64,000 nucleotides of DNA from Sipunculus nudus (Eukaryota; Annelida; Sipuncula; Golfingiida; Sipunculidae). Below the pieces are notes generated by a model. The model had not been told where the DNA came from. It saw nothing but the letters and a program-made list of their open reading frames with translations, and did not search any database. Below are positions 32,611-43,016 of this stretch, piece after piece (positions within the stretch are counted from its first letter, which is position 1; each line of letters opens with the position of its first letter). The stretch spans positions 49,047,429 to 49,111,428 of the forward strand of contig CM049312.1 in the NCBI GenBank assembly GCA_026874595.1, written 5' to 3'. Position numbers and translations under genes: made by a program.

Positions 32611-32934
32611 TTATTCAGCTGCATTACAGATATCCCCCCAAAGTTTCTCTGCCTTTGGCGTGACCCTAATTCCCTCAACATTAAAACAAAAATTGGCCAT
32701 AAACCCATAAAAAACAGACAGAGGCTTGGGAAACTGTGTGTTAAATGCATAAAAAGCCTTAAAAAGGCTGTCCATCGCCACTGCCATAGTGCTCGGTTCG
32801 ATCCTCATAGCTTGATCTTCTGCCATCACAAAGAATGTCCTTGGCTTTATGTGAAGTATGTATGGCTGGGTCCTCTGAAGTTCCTGATTTTTCACCTTGA
32901 GTTCATCTATGGCGAGCTCCAAAGAAGTCCCAGG
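32611..32934 (-). pseudogene. Terminal exon of SAM-type gene family, right copy
   Basis: Follows an acceptor-like ttgcag (32940-32935 on the minus strand) and reads through QPYIL and FPKPLSVFYGFMANF to a stop that overlaps an AATAAA poly(A) signal (32615-32610). Unlike the left copy it has no frameshift at the G-run. It lies on the same strand as, and downstream of, the intact transposase (39518-42016) and SAM exon (39208-39418), so it could once have been the last exon of that gene before the second inverted duplication intervened. No bridging exons were identified. Confidence 0.5.
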
Positions 32935-33043
32935 CTGCAATACATTCATTAAGTAGCAGTGAAAACAAGAAATTTTATTTATTTAAGCAAATATCATGAA
33001 TATATTTGTAAATTTAGTTTAAAGCAATAGTAGTTGTAATTAT

Positions 33044-34560
33044 AATGGAAGCTACACAATTTCAGTAAGGAACTAATTTTTTTTCTGACATGTCAGGTAG
33101 GGCCAACAAATACACTGATTTTAGGAAGACTGATATGTGGGAAAACATTTTTAGGACCTTGCTTCAATAGAAGTGCCTCCGTCTGACTGTCGGACTGTCT
33201 GTCCGTCCACAAATTCATTTCCGGATGATAACTCCAGTTTCAATTCACATATGGATTTCAAACTTAAAATATAAATGGCCCACCACTAAAGCAAGAACCC
33301 TATTGATTTTGGGGTCATGAGGTCAAAGGTCAAGGTGTCAGGATTAACATTTATAAAAACAATTTGGATGCATTTTCAGCCAAACATTCCATGCCAGTCT
33401 TTCCATCTTATACATATATGCGCCTGCCAACAGGGAAACATCTCTATCAATCTTGGGGTCACAAGTTCAAAGGTCAAGGTCATAGGAGCCATCTGTCCAC
33501 AAATTCATTTCCAGATAATAACTCCAGTTTGGATTCACATATGGATTTCAAACTGGACCCTTATATGGCCCAGCACTAAAACACACATCCTTCCTCATTT
33601 AGGGACAAGAGGTCAGAGGTCAAGGTCACAGCCCCACATCTTTAAAAAGATTGTGGATGCATTTTAAGCAAAAACTTTCATACCAGAGGTTCTATCTTAC
33701 ACATACAGGTCACCTACCAATAGGAAAACATCCCTTCCCTGTTGGGTTCACAAGGTCAATGGTCAAGGTCACAGGAGTCATCTGTACATGCATTGATTTC
33801 CAAAACCTTTCGTAACACCAGTTTGGATTCACCTATAGGTTTCAAACTTAATATATATATATCCCACCAAAAAAGCAAGAACCCTATTGATCTTGGGTTT
33901 GTGAGGTCAGAGGTCAAAGTCTCAGGACTCATATTTCTAAAGTGTGTGAATGCCTTTTAAGTCAAACTTTTCTTGCCAGTTGTTCAATCTTGCTTCAGTG
34001 TTTAAATATTGTTTTGGGTCAGTTTCCTCTGTCTCTGCATGTAATCAGGTCTTTTAATATATTTTTCCAAGCACCACTCAGCCCACACTAGAAGTCTATG
34101 GGCCTTCAGCAGGGCCCTTCCTGACCTGTCAGTATTCATCTAGTTGGAATAAGAAATGTAACAGTATCATGCGCAGCAGTGTCATGGGCAGCAGTCCAAT
34201 CAGCCTAAAAACAGTCTGAAATCCTGTTGATGTTACCTGTGACTTTTGATTATCTGATATCAAAATCAGTAGAGTTTTTCCTTCAGTAATAAGTCTTATA
34301 TATGTGAAATTTGAAACAAATTCAATCCAAACCAGAGTTTATCCTCTGAAAAGCCAGTTGTGGATGTGTTTGACCTTTTATCCCAAATTTGATAGAAGTC
34401 TTCCTATTGTTATGAGTCATATGCATGTAAAATTGGATTGCAATAAATCAAACCAAATTATCATATAGAGTTATCATTGGGATCAAATTTGTGTATGGAC
34501 AGATGGACTTACATAAATACATAAAGAGGGTGATTACTGTAGGTCACCCACTTTTCCAAG
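33044..34560. repeat. Degenerate AGGTCA-rich dispersed repeat
   Basis: Opposite-orientation relatives of the 288-bp units: gaggtcaaaggtcaaggtg near 33320, and variants near 33466, 33610, 33755 and 33905, spaced about 140-150 bp, alternating with phrases such as catctgtccacaaattcatttcc. From 34000 the pattern fades. The sequence at 34560-35110 is AT-rich with no recognised feature. Confidence 0.65.
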
Positions 34561-35118
34561 TGGGCTCCTTATTAACAACATTATCATAATTTCAATGCAC
34601 AAACCTCTTTTTCTTCCATAAAATACTTGAACGCAGTTCCAGCTCCTACCCGGTGTTTCCCATATGCTGGTAGCATAGATATTAAACACTTGATTGCAAT
34701 ACATGTACAATATTTTCAATACAATTTTGGATGTATCACTGGACTTATCATTAAGATAAAAGAGGTTATCTTTATCTGCATCTTCATTTGCGAATTATCT
34801 GCTTTTTAGTTTATTGTCTGAGTTTGTTATTTACTTTTTCATGAAGGAATTGTTTTTAGCTTTGGTTTCTTAAAAATATGATAGGAAATTTATGAAACAT
34901 GCTTCATTTTATGCAATCAGTGTACATATATTTTAAATTTTATAATATTGTATGGACTGAGGCTGCCATTCCTGAATTGAAATCGTTAAAACTTTGACAA
35001 TGATTTGCCTTTTCTTGTTAATCAAGTACACATATACAGATTTTTTAAATTCCCTAGTCACAAAAGTATTTCCTAGGGTGGCATTTCCTGAAAGGAATTA
35101 TATCCCAGAGTGGGAATT

Positions 35119-35138
35119 CCCCCCCCCCCCCCCCCCCA
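35119..35138. repeat. Poly(C) tract
   Basis: About 20 consecutive C bases with one interruption near the end. A similar tract lies at 45861-45878. Confidence 0.9.
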
Positions 35139-35189
35139 CCCTATATCCAAGGCAACCCTTGTCAGAATACCTTCATCCTGGTCTTCTTC

Positions 35190-35337
35190 CAGATCAAGGC
35201 TGGCTGTAAGATCAGCACACTTTCCCACAGCCTTGCAGTATCTTATGCATTTCCTTGTTGTTGTAGCCTGAAACTTGGCAGATGACAGCTCTGTTTCCTC
35301 ACAGTGAGGAAAAGGTAACGGTATTCCAGTTCCATCT
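35190..35337 (-). other. Exon-like segment, product unknown
   Basis: On the minus strand an acceptor-like ttactttcag precedes an open stretch (DGTGIPLPFPHCEETELSSAK...), and a possible donor gaag/gtattc follows. Composition is coding-like compared with the surroundings. I do not recognise the family. It could be a host exon or a decayed repeat ORF. Confidence 0.3.
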
Positions 35338-35431
35338 GAAAGTAAATTATAATTGATAACAGCATGAGAGGCTAAAGCATCACATTGTAGATAACATGTG
35401 ACCAAAGGGTCTCAAAGCTCAGCTGACATGG

Positions 35432-35644
35432 CTATTGAACATCTACGGTAATGTAAGTGTAATAGGTTTCATTGGTCCACCAGGTTTGATTTATGGTACA
35501 AGATTGGATGACTGTATGTATATCATGCTTACGTATGGCCCAGCCTGTTGTACAACCAAACCCTATATTGCATGATTGTTCTTTAAGTGTCATATCACCA
35601 TGGAATATGACATAAACAAATACACCATCACCTTTTTCTCTCAA
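35432..35644 (-). other. Short ORF, possible exon, product unknown
   Basis: Open minus-strand stretch of 70 codons (MREKGDGVFVYVIFHGDM...) with several cysteines and a natural stop after VDVQ. The segment at 35190-35337 lies just downstream on the same strand. No domain recognised. The following 35645-36061 is AT-rich with no feature seen. Confidence 0.25.
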
Positions 35645-36061
35645 TCACAAATGTTGATTCTTCCATTTCTATTATCCTTCAAGTATAAATCAAATATGAA
35701 TGTCTGAATATCTTTTCAAAATGGTATTTACCCATGTCTGAGGCACTTTCAGATTTGTAGGTAAATTATACATAAGTGCCTAATACTTAAAAACATACAA
35801 TATTAATAAAATACCAAAAGCTCACACAGAGGCAATCTGCATAGACTAGCCTACTAAAAATTAATTGAGTTAGAAATATGACAATATGGTTGTAAAAACA
35901 GGTTTATCTAAGACATAAATATACATGAAGAATCGATTGAAAATATATTTTAAATGAAGTAATTACCATTCCAGGGGTAATTCTCTGAAACGTGGAAATG
36001 CATCAACTATCTGTGTAATCGTTGGACTGCTGTCCACGATCCACTCCCGCCTTCTCTTGGC

Positions 36062-38540
36062 AGATCCTGTCATTTGCATGGGAGGACACCAGAATCTGTC
36101 TGATTTGCTTAGTGAGCCTGAAGAAGCACTTTCCTCCTTTCATTCACTGAGGTCTGATTACAGTCAAAAGAAATATCTGAAGGAGAAACGAGGTCTAATA
36201 GAACCTGAAGTAGTTCTTTTGGGAACAAGATGTGAGCAGTATTTGGACAAAGAAAAAGTTTCCTCTTTGAAATATGTCCCAGAAACTTTGCAGTACATAC
36301 CTATCCTTAAAACAATAAGAAACGCAATATGTACTTATGATCATTTACAAATCAACCAGCAAAATAACAGCTCTGTTGGTATTTTGAAAGAGTACAGGGA
36401 TGGGGAACAGTTCAAAAACCACCCTTTGTTCAGAGAAAATTCCAGTGCACTTCAATTGCAGATGTACTTTGATGATTTTGAGACTGTTAACCCTTTAGGA
36501 TCAAAAACCAAGATACACAAAGTTGGGGCATTATACATGTGTATTAAAAATTTGCCGGTAGAGCATAATTCAAAATTGGTTTATATTCATCCTGTGATAT
36601 TTTGCCACACCCAGGATGTTGGAAAATATAGTTTCAAAACTGTGTTTGATAGAGTGTTGACAGATTTGAAGGAACTAGAAGGAGGAGTAATGATGGACAT
36701 AAATGGTAGAAATCAAGTTGTTAAAGCAGCTCTTGTCTTGTGGTCGGGCGATAATCTAGGAATACACCAGGTGTTTGGACTATGCCAAAGTTTTCAGGCA
36801 AACAAACCCTGTCAGTATTGCTATATAAGCAGACATGAAATCTGCAGTCATGTAACTACTGCCCACCTTCAGCTTAGAACACACAAGCGCTATCTACAGG
36901 ATATTGAAAAAGTGATCAACAACCCAGAAAATGATAAAGGAAACTGGCGTGAAATCAGTGTTCCCTTTTGAGTCTTTACAGTACTTCAAATTTCCAGACA
37001 ATGTCTGCCCTGATGCAATGCATGATTTGTTGGAGGGATCATTACAATATACTATAAAAGTTATAATATCACACTATATTAACAACAAACGGTATTTTAA
37101 AATGGAGTTACTCAATTCAAGGATTAGAGGTTTCAATTATGGTCCAGATCGTAAAAATAGGCCAACAGATATTCCAAAGGACAGAATTTCTTCAGGTGAC
37201 AAAAAGCTTGGTTTAAATGCCTCACAGGCTTGGTGTTTCGGTCGATTTTTACCACTGTTGATTGGTGATGTCGTGCCGGAAGATGAGCCATGTACAAAAT
37301 TACTGCAAACACTACTAGAAATTATTGACATTATTTTCTCTCCAAAGATTACAACGGGTTTGACAATTTGCTTGGAAAGTTTGATAGCAAAATACCTCAC
37401 TGCATTCAAAGAACTTTTTCCACAATGTTCAGTTATTCCAAAGCAACATTTATTGCTGCATTACCCTCAAAAGCTCAGAGACCTTGGTCCTTCCTGTGGA
37501 TATTGGTGTATGCGAATGGAGGCAAAACATGCCAAAGCCAAGGAATATGCCCACATCATTCACTGTTTTAAAAATATATGCAAGTCCATTGCATGGGACC
37601 ATCAGATTAAGGCTGCTATAGCATGGGCAGACATGAAGTCATTTCATGCATTCACCAAAGATGTAAGGAATGGCTACATTGAATTGCCTGCTAGACTGGA
37701 CATACCTGATGAAATTCTGGTGGATGCTTCTATACCCCTGTATGCAGAAGTGTTTGTTTGCAACAAAGTTTAAATTAAAGGAGTGGAATACATGTCATCA
37801 CGTGTTGCCTATATCATTTGACAAGGGTCATATCCAGTTTGGTCTTGTAAAGCAAATCATCTCAATACCTCATCAAACAGATACATCATTCATAATGGTC
37901 AAATTAAACACCAATCATTATGACTTCCATCATCATGCTTATGCAGTAACACTAACAAATAATCAATTCATCTGCAAAGCAGACAACTTCCTTGATCACC
38001 ATCCCCTTCATTTGGCTGAGTCATTTAAAGAGAATGATAAATACAGCTATGTTGTTCTGAAATATGCCGTTCTGGATGAAGAGGAGTATCTGCTAATAAC
38101 CAGTTAATCATTAACCTGATAATTATTTCTATTTAAAGTAAACCTAAGAAGGAAATCAATCTATTAATGGTACAATATACCAATGTATATTAACAGGACA
38201 AAAATCATGGAAGAAGTTGAACAGTTTCTAGTGGAAAAGGCTCACCTTAGTCTGGAGGAAGTGAAGAATATTCTACCTTCACTAGAGAAAGTGGGTGTGG
38301 AATCTGTGCAAGACCTGCAATGCTGTGAGCCAATGACAGACCTTGAGGATGTTCCAATTGTGAAGAGACGAAAACTTTCAATAGGAATTAGCAGTGCATT
38401 CCAAGTGATGAAATCAGGTACTTAGATAATTCATTACAGCACATATTAAATTAGCTATTGAAAATCTTTGGCATCAACTGGAAGTAAATTCATAACTTAC
38501 TACGTAATCCATTATGGAGTATAGGCATGATCAATTGCCA
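36062..38540. repeat. Second inverted duplication, left arm
   Basis: Reverse complement of 39085-41567 (paired coordinates sum to about 77625). It starts at agatcctgtc in the middle of the transposase coding sequence and ends at gatcaattgcca. It carries the transposase ORF from about codon 151 on, plus the SAM exon. Confidence 0.95.
36063..38107 (+). pseudogene. Transposase-like gene, broken plus-strand copy
   Basis: Corresponds to codons 151-832 of the intact minus-strand copy. The N-terminal zinc-finger part is missing because the duplication starts within the gene. Lesions relative to the intact copy are: an extra A near 36930 (frameshift), an in-frame loss of one Val codon near 37662, a GAA-to-TAA stop at 37771-37773, and a 2-base deletion near 37798. 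All candidate catalytic motifs (YFDDFETVNPLGS, SGDNLGIH, CPDAMHDLLEG, MRMEAKHA) are still readable in pieces. The SAM exon follows about 100 bp downstream. Confidence 0.85.
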
Positions 38541-38942
38541 TTGGTATATCATTATTAACAAAATGTCAACTACTCTTTGTCAAACTTGCAAAAAAAAAAA
38601 TACCATACAAAAGCTTTCACTGATATAATTCCATGGCATTCCAGCCCCTGTGCCCCCAAGTGGCTTGACCAACACACCTGAACAGTACTCAGATCCAAAT
38701 CTGACATCTCAAGAAGCATCTACTCCTTGCTCCTTGGAAACAAGTGATCCACCAGAAACTTCAGAAAAGCAAAAAGGAACTCTCGTCAAATGGAGACAAA
38801 GTGGTAAATACTTCTTGACTTAAATGAAACATTCCTCATATCTCAATGTTGTAATTTTATTTATTTTTTTTTCAATTTAAAAGAAAATAATTATATATTT
38901 ATACCATAACTTCATTTCCATTTCAAAATGAACTCATAGCAA

Positions 38943-38990
<48 letters not shown>

Positions 38991-39084
38991 ACAGCAGCTA
39001 TAAAAAAAAGTTTACTCAAACATATTTTTGTCTTAATCTCTTTGTAGGAACAGGAAGTGTCAGAGTTTCCATTCTAGAAGCTCT
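38207..39084 (+). CDS. SAM-domain gene, three exons, 3'-truncated
   Basis: Exon 1 (38197-38417; start ATG 38207, after taacag) encodes MEEVEQFLVEKAHLSLEEV... with a basic VKRRKL end, SAM-like in helix pattern. Donor cag/gtactt. Exon 2 (38645-38803) follows attccag and encodes a Ser/Thr/Pro-rich linker ending KWRQSG. Exon 3 starts at 39048 after tttgtag and encodes TGSVRVSILEALG before the palindrome border cuts it. All junctions are phase 1 and in frame, strong support for real splicing. SAM domains mediate oligomerisation; a role beside the transposase is inference. The terminal exon family at 110-421 and 32611-32934 would be the expected 3' end. Confidence 0.6.
38948..38985. repeat. (TA)n tract in palindrome spacer
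   Basis: Pure TA run inside the intron between exons 2 and 3 of the SAM gene, near the symmetry centre of the second inverted duplication. Confidence 0.9.
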
Positions 39085-41567
39085 TGGCAATTGATCATGC
39101 CTATACTCCATAATGGATTACGTAGTAAGTTATGAGTTTACTTCCAGTTGATGCCAAAGATTTTCAATAGCTAATTTAATATGTGCTGTAATGAATTATC
39201 TAAGTACCTGATTTCATCACTTGGAATGCACTGCTAATTCCCATTGAAAGTTTTCGTCTCTTCACAATTGGAACATCCTCAAGGTCTGTCATTGGCTCAC
39301 AGCATTGCAGGTCTTGCACAGATTCCACACCCACTTTCTCTAGTGAAGGTAGAATATTCTTCACTTCCTCCAGACTAAGGTGAGCCTTTTCCACTAGAAA
39401 CTGTTCAACTTCTTCCATGATTTTTGGCCTGTTAATATACATTGGTATATTGTACCATTAATAGATTGATTTCCTTCTTAGGTTTACTTTAAATAGAAAT
39501 AATTATCAGGTTAATGATTAACTGGTGATTAGCAGATACTCCTCTTCATCCAGAACGGCATATTTCAGAACAACATAGCTATATTTATCATTCTCTTTAA
39601 ATGGCTCAGCCAATTGAAGGGGATGGTGATCAAGGAAGTTGTCTGCTTTGCAGATGAATTGATTATTTGTAAGTGTTACTGCATTAGCATGATGATGGAA
39701 GTCATAATGATTGGTGTTTAATTTGACCATTATGAATGATGTATCTGTTTGATGAGGTATTGAGATGATTTGCTTTACAAGACCAAACTGGATATGACCC
39801 TTGTCAAATGATATAGGCAACACATGTGATGCCATGTATTCCACTCCTTTAATTTCAACTTTGTTGCAAACAAACACTTCTTCATACAGGGGTATAGAAG
39901 CATCCACCAGAATTTCATCAGGTATGTCCAGTCTAGCAGGCAATTCAATGTAGCCATTCCTTACAACATCTTTGGTGAATGCATGAAATGACTTCATGTC
40001 TGCCCATGCTATAGCAGCCTTAATCTGATGGTCCCATGCAATGAACTTGCATATATTTTTAAAACAGTGAATGGTGTGGGCATATTCCTTGGCTTTGGCA
40101 TGTTTTGCCTCCATTCGCATACACCAATATCCACAGGAAGGACCAAGGTCTCTGAGCTTTTGAGGGTAATGCAGCAATAAATGTTGCTTTGGAATAACTG
40201 AACATTGTGGAAAAAGTTCTTTGAATGCAGTGAGGTATTTTGCTATCAAACTTTCCAAGCAAATTGTCAAACCCGTTGTAATCTTTGGAGAGAAAATAAT
40301 GTCAATAATTTCTAGTAGTGTTTGCAGTAATTTTGTACATGGCTCATCTTCCGGCACGACATCACCAATCAACAGTGGTAAAAATCGACCGAAACACCAA
40401 GCCTGTGAGGCATTTAAACCAAGCTTTTTGTCACCTGAAGAAATTCTGTCCTTTGGAATATCTGTTGGCCTATTTTTACGATCTGGACCATAATTGAAAC
40501 CTCTAATCCTTGAATTGAGTAACTCCATTTTAAAATACCGTTTGTTGTTAATATAGTGTGATATTATAACTTTTATAGTATATTGTAATGATCCCTCCAA
40601 CAAATCATGCATTGCATCAGGGCAGACATTGTCTGGAAATTTGAAGTACTGTAAAGACTCAAAAGGGAACACTGATTTCACGCCAGTTTCCTTTATCATT
40701 TCTGGGTTGTTGATCACTTTTTCAATATCCTGTAGATAGCGCTTGTGTGTTCTAAGCTGAAGGTGGGCAGTAGGTACATGACTGCAGATTTCATGTCTGC
40801 TTATATAGCAATACTGACAGGGTTTGTTTGCCTGAAAACTTTGGCATAGTCCAAACACCTGGTGTATTCCTAGATTATCGCCCGACCACAAGACAAGAGC
40901 TGCTTTAACAACTTGATTTCTACCATTTATGTCCATCATTACTCCTCCTTCTAGTTCCTTCAAATCTGTCAACACTCTATCAAACACAGTTTTGAAACCA
41001 TATTTTCCAACATCCTGGGTGTGGCAAAATATCACAGGATGAATATTAACCAATTTTGAATTATGCTCTACCGGCAAATTTTTAATACACATGTATAATG
41101 CCCCAACTTTGTGTATCTTGGTTTTTGATCCTAAAGGGTTAACAGTCTCAAAATCATCAAAGTATATCTGCAATTGAAGTGCACTGGAATTTTCTCTGAA
41201 CAAAGGGTGGTTTTTGAACTGTTCCCCATCCCGGTACTCTTTCAAAATACCAACAGAGCTGTTATTTTGCTGGTTGATTTGTAAATGATCATAAGTACAT
41301 ATTGCGTTTCTTATTGTTTTAAGGATAGGTATGTACTGCAATGTTTCTGGGACATATTTCAAAGAGGAAACTTTTTCTTTGTCCAAATACTGCTCACATC
41401 TTGTTCCCAAAAGAACTACTTCAGGTTCTATAAGACCTCGTTTCTCCTTCAGATATTTCTTTTGACTGTAATCAGACCTCAGTGAATGAAAGGAGGAAAG
41501 TGCTTCTTCAAGCTCACTAAGCAAATCAGACAGATTCTGGTGTCCTCCCATGCAAATGACAGGATCT
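39085..41567. repeat. Second inverted duplication, right arm
   Basis: Mirror of the left arm, separated from it by 544 bp. The transposase continues beyond this arm to 42016, showing that the right-hand gene is the more complete one at its 5' end. Confidence 0.95.
39208..39418 (-). CDS. SAM-domain exon, minus-strand copy
   Basis: Start at 39418, donor-side end at 39208, 211 nt as in the plus copy and with few substitutions (RPKIMEE, KLSMGI). It lies about 100 bp downstream of the intact transposase stop. The following exons are not available on this strand: past 39085 the sequence is the single-copy spacer, whose exons 2 and 3 face the other way. The copy is therefore an orphan first exon unless it splices to distant sequence such as 32934-32611. 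Confidence 0.55.
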
Positions 41568-42016
41568 AATTTTCCTTTAATCATATTGAACTGGGCAGTG
41601 AATAAATACTCCAGGCCAGTAACTATAACATCAACTGTTGTCTGATTTACATTTCTGGACCGCAATCTTACAATGAAATCTGAAATTAGCTGACACATAT
41701 CAGTCTCAACATTTGTGCAGACGGAATCTTCTTCCTCTGACTGACAAGAATCAGACATAATGGCATCATGTGTTTCAAACTGAGTGTAATAAGTGTTCTC
41801 ATTGGGAACAATATCAACAGGTTTCGCATGATGGCGATGCAAGTGTGTTCTAAATGCTTGAACATTATCAAAGGATCTTTGACAATCTTCCTGACCACAC
41901 TGCAGACTGCACCTTTGAAATGGGGATATTCCGTGTCTATAGTTGAGGTGATGGATGAACTCTCTAACAGTTTTTTCCTTTGTGTATAAATTGCAGATTT
42001 TACAGAAGTAGCCCAT
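39518..42016 (-). CDS. Intact C2H2/DDE-like transposase-family protein, 832 aa
   Basis: Single open exon. Two C2H2 fingers at the N-terminus (C5, C8, H23, H28; then C40, C45, H58, H62), an acidic stretch about 86-108, then the core: YFDDFETVNPLGS (285-297), MMDINGR (360-366), SGDNLGIHQVFG (378-389) followed by CQYC (400-403), CPDAMHDLLEG (465-475) and, further on, MRMEAKHA. From memory, these motifs recur in abundant transposase-like families of molluscs, cnidarians and fish; D288, D380 or D467, and the Glu of RMEAKHA are candidate metal ligands. CMC/CACTA-type affinity is a guess. The frame has no lesion over 832 codons, unlike every other TE gene here, which suggests recent activity or a domesticated function. 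Confidence 0.75.
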   Translation of the reverse strand: MGYFCKICNLYTKEKTVREFIHHLNYRHGISPFQRCSLQCGQEDCQRSFDNVQAFRTHLHRHHAKPVDIVPNENTYYTQFETHDAIMSDSCQSEEEDSVCTNVETDMCQLISDFIVRLRSRNVNQTTVDVIVTGLEYLFTAQFNMIKGKLDPVICMGGHQNLSDLLSELEEALSSFHSLRSDYSQKKYLKEKRGLIEPEVVLLGTRCEQYLDKEKVSSLKYVPETLQYIPILKTIRNAICTYDHLQINQQNNSSVGILKEYRDGEQFKNHPLFRENSSALQLQIYFDDFETVNPLGSKTKIHKVGALYMCIKNLPVEHNSKLVNIHPVIFCHTQDVGKYGFKTVFDRVLTDLKELEGGVMMDINGRNQVVKAALVLWSGDNLGIHQVFGLCQSFQANKPCQYCYISRHEICSHVPTAHLQLRTHKRYLQDIEKVINNPEMIKETGVKSVFPFESLQYFKFPDNVCPDAMHDLLEGSLQYTIKVIISHYINNKRYFKMELLNSRIRGFNYGPDRKNRPTDIPKDRISSGDKKLGLNASQAWCFGRFLPLLIGDVVPEDEPCTKLLQTLLEIIDIIFSPKITTGLTICLESLIAKYLTAFKELFPQCSVIPKQHLLLHYPQKLRDLGPSCGYWCMRMEAKHAKAKEYAHTIHCFKNICKFIAWDHQIKAAIAWADMKSFHAFTKDVVRNGYIELPARLDIPDEILVDASIPLYEEVFVCNKVEIKGVEYMASHVLPISFDKGHIQFGLVKQIISIPHQTDTSFIMVKLNTNHYDFHHHANAVTLTNNQFICKADNFLDHHPLQLAEPFKENDKYSYVVLKYAVLDEEEYLLITS

Positions 42017-43016
42017 TTTGTGTCAGTAAGTCAGGTTTAAATGTTTATTCTTATTTTGATGACCAGCATTAGACTATTGGGCCATGGACGAGAAATCTCT
42101 CCATTTTAATCAATAGGATACCTGTAAGGTAAAGGAAAGCAAAGTTACCTTATGTTCAAGAATTATCGGACATGAAAACAATGTGGCAAATGCCAAGTAA
42201 CCTGTGACAATGTCAGTCCAGTTATGATTGTGGACCCTATATGCATAAAAAGAAATTTATGGTATACTGCTCCTGTTAAATTGCTACTATATCTGAAAAG
42301 AACAACAAAATCTTTTAAACAGTGTTACAATAGTTTAAGTAATGATCTTTTCAAAGATTGGATGGTGAGCACCTCCTCAAGTTTTATTTTTTTATGTTGT
42401 CACCATGCCTCTATATTTACCACAAAATGATGAGCTCATAGTAAATCAGTGCTGTGTTTGTGCAGGAAAACATCGCAACCAATTTTAATAATAATTCAAC
42501 TTAATACTCTTTTACCATTGTCACTTAATACTCTTTTACCATTGTCATAGTACATGGATGGGAAGTGTCCCAAACAAAAAGGACAGAGCAGCCGAAGTCA
42601 GAAGAAGCTAGTGTTTTTATGCTAGCCATGACCAATGTCAGCTTCTATATTTATGAATTGCAATGTCCATTTCAGACTCCCACAAGGACTTTTTGTTCTG
42701 ACTGGGACCCCAGCAGAATTCTCCTAGAGGATTCATTAAATTCACAAGTACCCTGCATCCCGGGTTCCCTGTTTATGGAGCACTGATTTATATTTATCCG
42801 CCACCTCTTTGCATGAGAATGTGTAATTGATTTTTTTCCTAATATATAACATTGATCATGGAAAATCATCCTTAAATATTAAACATAACTACCAGTACAT
42901 TATTTTTCATGAGATGCTATAATTATGCTAGGAAAGCATAATAAGTAATCATGTTTTGAATTATGTGCATTATTTATGCTGATATATGAAATTTTGTTTA
43001 ATTTTTAATGATTTTT
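42017..43016. other. Upstream region of intact transposase, no gene seen
   Basis: AT-rich with a 26-bp direct repeat (cttaatactcttttaccattgtca) at about 42500-42547. A short plus-strand ORF at 42565-42786 is not recognisable. The promoter of the minus-strand transposase should lie within the first few hundred bases, but no clear motif was found. Confidence 0.4.

Larger units (their letters stand above)
22592..33043. repeat. Right arm of giant inverted duplication
   Basis: Reverse complement of the left arm. Arm differences include single-base indels, an 8-bp insertion present only on the left (near 7990) and the 113-114 bp foldback deletion on the right, so the arms are diverged copies and not an exact mirror. 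The inner edge at 22592 joins minus-strand LINE A sequence directly to the 5'-truncated LINE B. The outer edge follows base 1 as far as 33043; whether homology extends further cannot be judged here. Confidence 0.95.

Noticed and set aside
32563-32952. 129-codon plus-strand ORF
   Set aside because: Antisense shadow of the terminal exon on the minus strand, which has the splice acceptor, stop and poly(A) signal.
1-33043. Palindrome as a purely artificial fold-back read
   Set aside because: The arms have a 113-114 bp deletion, an 8-bp insertion and numerous separate small changes, and the inner junctions join different LINEs. A simple sequencing fold-back would give nearly exact arms. A haplotype mis-join remains possible and is noted as a test.
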